This document shows, one piece after another, positions 1-5,200 of a stretch of 7,744 nucleotides of DNA. The first letter of the stretch is position 1. Every line of letters starts with the position of its first letter. Location: assembly GCA_947483095.1 (NCBI GenBank), contig CANKLD010000066.1, positions 1 through 7,744 of the forward strand, in the 5' to 3' direction. A program made the translations under genes and the position numbers. A model generated the notes under the pieces. The model saw only the letters and a program-made list of their open reading frames with translations, made no database searches and was not told the DNA's origin. The stretch comes from Bacteroidota bacterium (GTDB lineage Bacteria; Bacteroidota; Bacteroidia; Flavobacteriales; Flavobacteriaceae).

Positions 1-117
1 AAACAGAATTGAATTGTAAATTAAAGTTGAGAAAATTATTTTTTAAATAATAAGGATTTTAATAGTTTTTTACTTTTTAAGACTTTTGACTTTACGACAT
101 TAAAACTTTCGACTTAC
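1..117. other. AT-rich intergenic segment, no gene seen
   Basis: No reading frame of convincing composition is present. The segment lies downstream of the minus-strand YkgJ-family gene. It holds an AT-only inverted repeat (ATTATTT at 35-41, AAATAAT at 45-51) and a run of degenerate 7-bp units near the stop codon, listed separately. I see no GC-containing terminator hairpin for the gene. Confidence 0.6.
81..116. repeat. degenerate 7-bp tandem repeat (GACTTTW)
   Basis: GACTTTT (81-87) and GACTTTA (88-94) are adjacent. After one base comes GACATTA (96-102), and GACTTAC (111-117) follows after a spacer. The unit length matches the heptameric repeats at 613-627 and 2098-2139, though the unit sequence differs. 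The first two units are clear; the later ones are degenerate. Confidence 0.4.
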
Positions 118-612
118 TTATAACGGCATCTTCTTTTTCATTTCTTCTACAATATTGAATGCTGCAGGGCAAATACCAACATTTTTCAAGGTCAATTCCG
201 AGATTTGTTGGAATTTTTTCCGATCGGTATGGGGAAATTCTCGACATGCTTTAGGTCGAACGTCATAAATCATACAGGCATTTTCATGGTCTAAAAAAGT
301 ACAGGGAACACTTTGCAAAACATAATCTTTATCTTCATCAATTTGCAAATATTGATCGATAAATTGTTGTGGTTTTTGACGAAGGTATTTAGAAACTCTT
401 TCAATATCGGCAGACGTAAAGAGTGGCCCTGTGGTTTTACAACAATTGGCACATTTCAAGCAATCGGTTTTTTTGAATTCGGCATCGTGCAAATCTTGCA
501 TTATATAGTCGATATTCTTGGGCGCCTTCTTTTTTAGCTTGTCGAAATACTTTTTATTTTCGATATGCTTATCTTTGGCTTCTTTAGGAAGTGCGTTTAG
601 AATTTGTTTCAA
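118..612 (-). CDS. YkgJ-family cysteine cluster protein (putative zinc/iron-chelating, UPF0153)
   Basis: A 164-residue soluble protein with no signal peptide or membrane segment. Eight cysteines are arranged as in the YkgJ/CxxCxxCC family: C51, C54, C57 and C58 in a CLKCANCC cluster, then C104, C113, C123 and C148. The segment YDVRPKACREFP (116-127) is the typical family core. The family is predicted to bind Zn or Fe-S, but the biochemical role is not established, so I assign no reaction. The start is TTG at 612-610. The frame is closed by a stop just upstream (624-622), and the first in-frame ATG (Met38) would delete a conserved-looking lysine-rich N-terminus beginning KQILNALPKEAK. A TAnnTTTG box lies 24 nt upstream. 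The gene is divergent from the methyltransferase at 704. Family assignment is confident; function is unknown. Confidence 0.88.
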   Translation of the reverse strand: MKQILNALPKEAKDKHIENKKYFDKLKKKAPKNIDYIMQDLHDAEFKKTDCLKCANCCKTTGPLFTSADIERVSKYLRQKPQQFIDQYLQIDEDKDYVLQSVPCTFLDHENACMIYDVRPKACREFPHTDRKKFQQISELTLKNVGICPAAFNIVEEMKKKMPL

Positions 613-627
613 GTTTAAAGTTTAAAG
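613..627. repeat. short heptamer tandem repeat GTTTAAA x2
   Basis: Two perfect GTTTAAA units (613-619, 620-626) followed by a partial third lie directly before the TTG start of the minus-strand gene, inside its presumed 5' leader. It is too short to be significant alone and is noted because heptamer repeats occur in two other gaps of this window. Confidence 0.35.
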
Positions 628-636
628 TTGGAACCA

Positions 637-644
637 CAAAAGTA
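637..644 (-). promoter_or_regulatory. candidate -7 box (TACTTTTG) for the YkgJ-family gene
   Basis: Read on the minus strand, TACTTTTG fits the Bacteroidota primary sigma -7 consensus TAnnTTTG exactly and ends 24 nt before the TTG start codon. A second match, TAAGTTTG, lies at 646-653, so either could be used. No clear -33 TTG was found at the expected distance for either. Confidence 0.45.
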
Positions 645-678
645 ACAAACTTATATATTAATAACTAAATTATGAAGC

Positions 679-702
679 GATTGCTTCGTACCTCGCAATG
701 AC
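679..702. repeat. dispersed palindromic repeat at the methyltransferase start
   Basis: Outer arms ATTGC (680-684) and GCAAT (695-699) are perfect complements around a GTAC centre (688-691). Overlapping them, GAAGC (674-678) and GCTTC (683-687) form an alternative 5-bp stem. From memory, near-identical ATTGCTTCG...CTCGCAATGAC units are scattered between genes in many Bacteroidota and other bacteria. The copy ends in the first candidate ATG of the methyltransferase. Only one copy is visible here, so its dispersed nature rests on recall. Confidence 0.55.
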
Positions 703-703
703 T

Positions 704-1426
704 ATGAAAGACCTTTTTGGAAAAGCCATTCTTGATTTTCAGTCTAATAATTTCCCTGAAGATTTAATTACGGAAACTTCGATTTCGGAAGAAGATGAAA
801 TGTCGGTTGCTTATTTGTTTCGAGATTTTTTTGGGATGCCAAAAATAGAGCAGCAAGCGCTTTTACTTTCCAAAGGCAAGGTTTTGGATGTGGGTTGTGG
901 CGCAGGAAGCCATAGTTTGTATTTACAAAAAGAAAAGAATTTAGAAGTTACGGCCATCGATATTTCGAATAATGCCGTTGAGGCTTGTAAATTAAGAGGG
1001 GTTTCAAATGTAAATAATATTGATATTTTGGAATTTAATTCCGAAGAGAAATTTGATACCATTATTCTATTAATGAATGGAACGGGGATTTTTGGAAAAT
1101 TAGAAAACGTTTCGAAATACTTAGAAAAACTAAAATCGTTATTGACTGAAAACGGACAAATTCTAATTGATTCCTCCGATATTATCTACATGTTTGATGA
1201 AGAGGATTCTGAAGACTCGGAAGGTGAAAAATGGATTTCTGGTGATAAATATTATGGAGAATTAGAATTTACCATCACCTACAAAGGCGAAAAAGAAGCA
1301 CCATTCCCTTGGTTGTATATGGATTATAACACCTTGCTAAATGCGGCTGTTTCCAATGGATTGAAATGCGAATTGGTATTGAAAGGCGAACATTACGATT
1401 ATTTAGCGAGATTGACTTATAAATAA
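704..1426 (+). CDS. class I SAM-dependent methyltransferase
   Basis: A 240-residue cytosolic protein with a Rossmann-type methyltransferase domain. Motif I is VLDVGCGAG at 60-68, the acidic post-I residue is D86 (VTAIDIS), and the motif IV-like strand is FDTIILLMNGTG at 117-128, followed by a strand ILIDSSD around 153-159. A strongly acidic loop (about 165-175) and a C-terminal part with PFPWLYMDY follow. The methyl acceptor cannot be read from the sequence. I prefer ATG 704 (MKDLFGKA...): the in-frame ATG at 698 lies within a palindromic repeat and adds only Met-Thr. There is no Shine-Dalgarno sequence, which is usual in Bacteroidota. It is divergent from the YkgJ-family gene and convergent with queE, with stop codons one base apart. 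It resembles stand-alone methyltransferases common in Flavobacteria. It shows no sign of truncation. Confidence 0.88.
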   Translation: MKDLFGKAILDFQSNNFPEDLITETSISEEDEMSVAYLFRDFFGMPKIEQQALLLSKGKVLDVGCGAGSHSLYLQKEKNLEVTAIDISNNAVEACKLRGVSNVNNIDILEFNSEEKFDTIILLMNGTGIFGKLENVSKYLEKLKSLLTENGQILIDSSDIIYMFDEEDSEDSEGEKWISGDKYYGELEFTITYKGEKEAPFPWLYMDYNTLLNAAVSNGLKCELVLKGEHYDYLARLTYK

Positions 1427-1427
1427 A

Positions 1428-2060
1428 TTAAGGAATATTCAAGAACTTATGTGTTTGCAATGATACACGCCATTTTGGGTTGTTCATTACATAATCTACA
1501 ATTAGTGGTGTCATTTCTTCTTTTTTGCTCCATTCTGGTTGCAGAAAAAGAATGGCATTGGAGTTTACTTTTTCGGCTTGCTCTTCGGCAAATGTAAAGT
1601 CGTGTTTGTTATGAATAATCACTTTTAACTCATTGGCATTATCATAAACAGTTTGCGTAGGCAATTTATTTTTCTTTGGAGAAAGACAAATCCAATCCCA
1701 AGTTCCTGATAAAGGATAAGCACCTGAAGTTTCAATATGAATTTTAAGGTTTTTATCTTTTAATTTTTGCGTTAAAACCGATAGGTCCCACATTAACGGT
1801 TCACCACCTGTAACGACAACGGTTTCAGAATATTTTACAGCATTTTCAACAATTAAATCAGTAGATGTAGGTGGATGTAGTTCGGCATTCCAGCTTTCTT
1901 TTACATCACACCAGTGGCAACCTACGTCGCAACCGCCAATTCTAATAAAATAAGCAGCGGTTCCGGTGTGGTACCCTTCGCCTTGAATGGTATAGAATTC
2001 TTCCATTAAGGGGAGCATTAATCCTTTATCGACGGCTATTTGAGTTTCTTGATTCAACAT
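1428..2060 (-). CDS. queE: 7-carboxy-7-deazaguanine synthase (QueE), radical SAM enzyme
   Basis: A 210-residue protein that converts 6-carboxy-5,6,7,8-tetrahydropterin to 7-carboxy-7-deazaguanine, the radical SAM step on the way to preQ0 and queuosine. The N-terminus holds EEFYTIQGEGYHTG (20-33), a QueE hallmark. The cluster-binding motif CX3CX2C (C44, C48, C51) follows, then the SAM-contacting TGGEP at 84-88. SPKKNKLP at about 127-134 and the C-terminal SLQTHKFLNIP also fit QueE. Length is normal for the family. Start ATG 2060 sits about 20 nt from a TAnnTTTG box, giving a short leader. No other que gene is in the window, so preQ0 partners must be elsewhere. Its 3' end faces the methyltransferase with no room for a separate terminator. 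Confidence 0.95.
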   Translation of the reverse strand: MLNQETQIAVDKGLMLPLMEEFYTIQGEGYHTGTAAYFIRIGGCDVGCHWCDVKESWNAELHPPTSTDLIVENAVKYSETVVVTGGEPLMWDLSVLTQKLKDKNLKIHIETSGAYPLSGTWDWICLSPKKNKLPTQTVYDNANELKVIIHNKHDFTFAEEQAEKVNSNAILFLQPEWSKKEEMTPLIVDYVMNNPKWRVSLQTHKFLNIP

Positions 2061-2080
2061 TATTTATTTTAAATAGATTG

Positions 2081-2088
2081 CAAAGGTA
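2081..2088 (-). promoter_or_regulatory. candidate -7 box (TACCTTTG) for queE
   Basis: On the minus strand TACCTTTG is followed by C, an exact match to TAnnTTTGC of Bacteroidota promoters. Transcription would start about 14 nt before the queE ATG. No TTG is visible at the -33 position, which here falls at the edge of a heptamer repeat array. Confidence 0.55.
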
Positions 2089-2097
2089 GTGAAAATT

Positions 2098-2139
2098 AGA
2101 TTTAGGATTTGAGATTGTAGATTGCAGATTGTAGATTTA
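2098..2139. repeat. six tandem 7-bp units (AGATTGT-like)
   Basis: Consecutive heptamers are AGATTTA, GGATTTG, AGATTGT, AGATTGC, AGATTGT and AGATTTA. They run without a gap from 2098 to 2139. The array sits directly upstream of the queE promoter box, where the -33 element would be expected. It resembles the short tandemly repeated heptamers known from other AT-rich bacterial genomes. It has no coding potential. Confidence 0.7.
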
Positions 2140-2154
2140 ACAAAGAAGAAAGAT

Positions 2155-2193
2155 AATAGATGAAAAGAGAATAGATGGAAAGAGAATATAGAG
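2155..2193. repeat. 15-bp tandem repeat, about 2.6 copies
   Basis: AATAGATGAAAAGAG (2155-2169) is followed immediately by AATAGATGGAAAGAG (2170-2184), one mismatch, and by the partial AATATAGAG (2185-2193). The purine-rich array is non-coding and follows the heptamer array after about 15 bp. Confidence 0.65.
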
Positions 2194-2210
2194 AACTTTG
2201 ATTTAATAAT

Positions 2211-2268
2211 TAGCCCTGATAGAAGTGGCATCCCACGCTTTTTGGCGTGGATAGAACGGATAGCAGGA
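2211..2268 (+). ncRNA. structured intergenic element, possibly flavo-1-like RNA or dispersed repeat
   Basis: Two nested stems are visible. The outer stem is CCTG (2215-2218) with CAGG (2264-2267). The inner hairpin is ATCC[C]ACGC (2230-2238) with GCGTGGAT (2245-2252), 8 bp with one bulged C and a T-rich 6-nt loop. The blocks TAGCCCTGAT, GAAGTGGCATCC and GGATAGCAGGA match, from memory, a frequent intergenic element of Flavobacterium genomes. In other copies I recall the outer stem as CCCG/CGGG, which would be compensatory change. I think this is the flavo-1 motif of Rfam but cannot confirm it. The plus strand is chosen from the recalled consensus. A near-consensus -7 box (GAACTTTG, 2193-2200) lies just upstream on that strand. 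It could equally be a mobile repeat rather than an RNA gene. Confidence 0.5.
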
Positions 2269-2302
2269 ATATGAATTTTTCAAATGCCTAGATTATTGCT
2301 CC

Positions 2303-2336
2303 AAAAAAAACCGACAGCTTTGAGACTATCGGTTTT
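2303..2336 (-). terminator. intrinsic terminator of the exbB-to-TPR operon
   Basis: Read on the minus strand, AAAACCGATAG pairs with CTGTCGGTTTT in an 11-bp stem with one G-U pair and an 8-nt loop, followed by an uninterrupted T run (complement of A2303-A2310). It starts 9 nt after the stop codon of the TPR gene. On the plus strand the same stem has an A-C mismatch and only four T residues, so it is oriented for the minus-strand operon. Confidence 0.85.
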
Positions 2337-2345
2337 AAGTTGAAA

Positions 2346-4025
2346 TTATTTACTCTTTTTTAATTCTTCTAATGATTCTAATGCGTACTTATTTGCAGAA
2401 TCTATTGTTAATGTTTTCTCGAAATATTCTTTTGCTTTCAATTTGTCAGTGTTGGCATAGGCCGCTCCGATTGCGTTATACGACTCGATGAATTTAGTTT
2501 TCACAGCTGGTTTAGCCATTTCTTCTTCTCCTTTTGCAGTTACAATGTCGATGTATTGTTGGTAATATTTGATGATCATTTCATCGTTTTCAAGCAAATT
2601 GTTAGTTCTAGCTCTGAAAATGTAGGCGTCTTGAGTTGAAGGTGCTGCAGTGATTACGTTTCCGAAAGCTACATCTGCTTTTTGCAATTCGATAGGGTCT
2701 GCTTTTACCACATCTTTACGGGTGTTTTTGAAATATAAAGAGTTTCCAAGGTAGAAATTATCCAATAAATAATTTTTAGAGTTTACGTTGGTAACGGCAA
2801 TTTCATAGATAACAGACGCTTCTTTGAACAATTTTTGTTCGTAGAATTTTTTACCTATTTCACTTAAATCGTTGGTCATCGTAATTTCCATTTCAACGGC
2901 TTTTTTCAATTGTGCTACTCCGGCATCAAAGGCAACTGGGTCAACTAATTTCGTTTCTAGATTATTGGCTTTTTTCATTTTTGCCAATCCTAAATAAAGG
3001 TAATCTCTAGCGATAATTTTATTTGTTGGTGTTGCAATAAAATTCTCTAACGCTGAAATTGCCCCATCTACATTACCATTTTCGTAAGCTGAATAACCTA
3101 AATAACGGAATATTCTTGGATTTACTTTGTCCAATTCTTTCATCGCGTTGGCTTCCACTTCTAGCGCTTTATAATCTTTTGCAAGGATTAAGAAGTCGGC
3201 GTGACGCATACGAGACGTTAACGAATAATCGGTTAAGCTCATGTATTTTTCGTAGAAAGAGAGAGCTTTTGTAATATTGTCTTTATACGTTTTAGGTTCG
3301 TCTTTTGCCCAGAAATAATAGGTTTCAGCTAATTCTCTATAAACTGGTCCGTATTCTGGATTGGTTGCTGTAACATTATCATACGCTTTAACGGCTTCAG
3401 AAAAGGCTCTAGCTCCTTTTAATAAAACGCCCAATTGCATTTTTGCTCTAATTAAATTAGGATCGGCATCAAAGGCATCACGGTATGATTTATAGGAATC
3501 ATTTTGATTTTTAAGTCCGTAATAGGCATCCCCAAAAGCTATTAAAACATTCGTGTCATTAGGATTGGCAGTTTTAGCTTTATTTAAAACCTCGATAGCT
3601 TTATTGAAGTCAGGCGTGGTTGTGTTCATATAGGCTTTCGCGATATAAACGTATTGCTCTGAGTCTTTTTTTCTGATATCTTTAGTTGCTAAGGCAAAAT
3701 TAGCTTCGGCTGCAGCCACATTTTTATCGTCTAAATCCATTTGGCCTAAACCAATATAATTGAATTTAGAATCTAATTTGGCAACAAGCCCTTTATTAAA
3801 ATAGATTTTAGCCGAGTCCCCAATATTCTGGTTAAGATAAATATTTCCTAATAGAAAAGCTGCTTTTCCGCTATCTGGAGTCGTTTTAAGAATTGATTTT
3901 AGAATCCCTTTGGCTTTTTCAAATTTTTCTGCGTCAATTGTTTTCTTTGCCTGATCTAAATCTTGAGCATAGCTTAGTGTTACTGAAGTTAATAAAGCAA
4001 TACTAAAAATCTTAATTGTGTTCAT
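2346..4025 (-). CDS. secreted tetratricopeptide-repeat protein
   Basis: A 559-residue protein with a Sec signal peptide (residues 1-20, hydrophobic core IFSIALLTSVTL, cleavage likely after SYA-20), so it should be periplasmic. The mature part is an almost continuous array of degenerate TPR helices. Clear examples lie at about 32-82 (AKGILKSILKTTPDSGKAAF onward), 123-190, 191-225 (NPEYGPVYRELAETYY next), 305-335 and the C-terminal 513-547 (AIGAAYANTDKLKAKEYFEKTLTID). There is no catalytic motif, and scaffolding or partner binding is expected. It is the last gene of the exbB-exbD-exbD-tonB operon, 14 bp after the PstS-like gene and followed by a terminator. That position suggests a role with the TonB complex or its lipoprotein neighbour, which is inference. 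The partner is unknown. Confidence 0.88.
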   Translation of the reverse strand: MNTIKIFSIALLTSVTLSYAQDLDQAKKTIDAEKFEKAKGILKSILKTTPDSGKAAFLLGNIYLNQNIGDSAKIYFNKGLVAKLDSKFNYIGLGQMDLDDKNVAAAEANFALATKDIRKKDSEQYVYIAKAYMNTTTPDFNKAIEVLNKAKTANPNDTNVLIAFGDAYYGLKNQNDSYKSYRDAFDADPNLIRAKMQLGVLLKGARAFSEAVKAYDNVTATNPEYGPVYRELAETYYFWAKDEPKTYKDNITKALSFYEKYMSLTDYSLTSRMRHADFLILAKDYKALEVEANAMKELDKVNPRIFRYLGYSAYENGNVDGAISALENFIATPTNKIIARDYLYLGLAKMKKANNLETKLVDPVAFDAGVAQLKKAVEMEITMTNDLSEIGKKFYEQKLFKEASVIYEIAVTNVNSKNYLLDNFYLGNSLYFKNTRKDVVKADPIELQKADVAFGNVITAAPSTQDAYIFRARTNNLLENDEMIIKYYQQYIDIVTAKGEEEMAKPAVKTKFIESYNAIGAAYANTDKLKAKEYFEKTLTIDSANKYALESLEELKKSK

Positions 4026-4039
4026 TGTGTAGTAATTTA

Positions 4040-4966
4040 TTATTTAATCTCTTTTTCTATTTGTTTTCTGGTTTTGATATTTCTACCAGGCATTTTTACA
4101 GGCAATAATCCCGATTTAAGGGTGATTCTTTGTCCTACTTCGCCTGCAATAAACGAGGCAAATCCCATTCCTAAACCAGAGTAACCTTGACAATTCACGA
4201 TGTACAATTCACGTGCCAAAGGATATTTCTTTTCTGCAAGGTTATTTTGCGAGGGTGCAAAGTAATCCGTTTTTCCAATTCCTTTAACACTTAGAATAGT
4301 AATTTTATCAACAATAGGTCTCATTTTTAATGAAGGTTCCATTAGCCAATTTACTCCTACAACTCCTATCATGCCTTCATTTTCTGCAACAAACTGGATA
4401 ACCTCTTCATTGGTTTTAAATGAAAATATTCCTTTTGAAGGCAATTCCTTGGTTCCTGCGAGCTCATTCATGTAGCGAACGGTACTTGAATTTGGGTTGT
4501 CAAAAACTAGTCCTTTGATTTTAGAATTTGGCATTCCCTTCAAGAAGTTCACTACATCCTGTAACGCAATTAAAGTATCTTTAGTTCTTTTATTTGAAAT
4601 AAATGCGATTGCATCGGTTGCAAATACGGTAGTTCTTGGTTTTATTTTTTTACTTGAAAATACTTTTTCTTCTTCCGGATTTAATTTTCTAGATAGAATA
4701 GCAATTTTGGAAGTATCTTTTGAAAGTGCTAAAATGGTTTCCGCTTCCGACTTAGGATTTATTTGGATTTTTGCATCATACAAACTTTCAAAAACTTCCA
4801 CTTGGTCTTCAACAATAGGTAGTAAGGTTTCGTCAACTAAAACTGACGTTGAACCTTTTAAAATGGTTTCTTCCTCATTTTTTGGCTTGTTATTTTGATT
4901 GCAAGCAAAAAATACAGCTATTAAACCTAAGAAAAATACAAAGGGAATTAAAGGAAACTTTTTCAT
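4040..4966 (-). CDS. PstS-like substrate-binding lipoprotein (PBP_like_2 fold)
   Basis: A 308-residue protein with a lipoprotein signal (MKKFPLIPFVFFLGLIAVFF-A-C22; the lipobox FFAC is loose but normal for Bacteroidota). A polar, acidic linker (23-34) follows. The body resembles PstS-type periplasmic phosphate-binding proteins: GSTS at 38-41 near the N-terminus, TDAIAFISN at 117-125, NPNSSTVRYM at 158-167 in the place of the ligand-loop Ser/Thr/Arg motif, YPLARELYIV at 248-257, and FASFIAGEVGQRI at 269-281. The binding loop differs from the RxxGSGT form of classical PstS, so phosphate binding is unproven. No pstC, pstA, pstB or phoU is nearby; the gene is in an energy-transduction operon, 3 bp behind the small membrane gene. 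It may sense or hold a ligand, or have a structural role. Confidence 0.85.
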   Translation of the reverse strand: MKKFPLIPFVFFLGLIAVFFACNQNNKPKNEEETILKGSTSVLVDETLLPIVEDQVEVFESLYDAKIQINPKSEAETILALSKDTSKIAILSRKLNPEEEKVFSSKKIKPRTTVFATDAIAFISNKRTKDTLIALQDVVNFLKGMPNSKIKGLVFDNPNSSTVRYMNELAGTKELPSKGIFSFKTNEEVIQFVAENEGMIGVVGVNWLMEPSLKMRPIVDKITILSVKGIGKTDYFAPSQNNLAEKKYPLARELYIVNCQGYSGLGMGFASFIAGEVGQRITLKSGLLPVKMPGRNIKTRKQIEKEIK

Positions 4967-4969
4967 GAC

Positions 4970-5200
4970 CTACTCTTTATTGTCGTTTACGATTCGGTAA
5001 AACCGAATAAATGAATATACAATAAGAACTACTCCAAAAGCAATTCTATAACCAGGCTTCATTTCGATTGGAAAGTTTTTCCAAAAGATAATAGCTAATC
5101 CCAATGCCAGATAGACTAAGAAAAAGACCATTCCTATAACGAGAAAAAACCGCTCTTTTAGCGATTTCTTCTCTTTGTTTTCAGTTGAGTTATTCAACAT
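4970..5200 (-). CDS. small two-helix membrane protein of the tonB operon
   Basis: A 76-residue protein I cannot assign to a named family. A charged N-terminus (1-17, many K and E) is followed by two hydrophobic segments, about 18-40 (FFLVIGMVFFLVYLALGLAI) and about 50-67 (YRIAFGVVLIVYSFIRFYRI). A short loop containing FPIEMKPG separates them. With Arg and Lys on both ends, both termini are probably cytoplasmic (helical hairpin). The start ATG overlaps the tonB stop (TAATG), and the PstS-like gene starts 3 bp after its stop, so translation is likely coupled. Its fixed place between tonB and a lipoprotein suggests an accessory subunit of the Ton motor or an anchor for a neighbour, which is inference. 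Confidence 0.8.
   Translation of the reverse strand: MLNNSTENKEKKSLKERFFLVIGMVFFLVYLALGLAIIFWKNFPIEMKPGYRIAFGVVLIVYSFIRFYRIVNDNKE

Noticed and set aside
35..51. AT-only hairpin (ATTATTT/AAATAAT) as terminator for the YkgJ-family gene
   Set aside because: No G-C pairs and more than 60 bp from the stop codon; such stems are frequent by chance in this composition.
313..537. Plus-strand open frame of 74 codons antisense to the YkgJ-family gene
   Set aside because: It lies entirely within a recognisable minus-strand gene and its product has no family-like features.
628..661. Plus-strand promoter for the methyltransferase (TTG at 628-630, TATATTAA at 654-661)
   Set aside because: Spacing of 23 bp is too long and the second box lacks the TTTG end; not strong enough to list.
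811..1062. Minus-strand open frame of 83 codons inside the methyltransferase gene
   Set aside because: It is antisense to the SAM-binding motif region; the plus-strand frame has clear motifs and this one has none.
2098..2193. CRISPR array
   Set aside because: The units are 7 and 15 bp, contiguous and without spacers, and no cas gene is nearby.
3059..3274. Plus-strand open frame antisense to the TPR gene
   Set aside because: Low-complexity product, no promoter, fully inside a well-supported gene.
4497..4898. Plus-strand open frame of 133 codons antisense to the PstS-like gene
   Set aside because: Serine- and phenylalanine-rich product, as expected from the complement of a lysine- and glutamate-rich coding strand.
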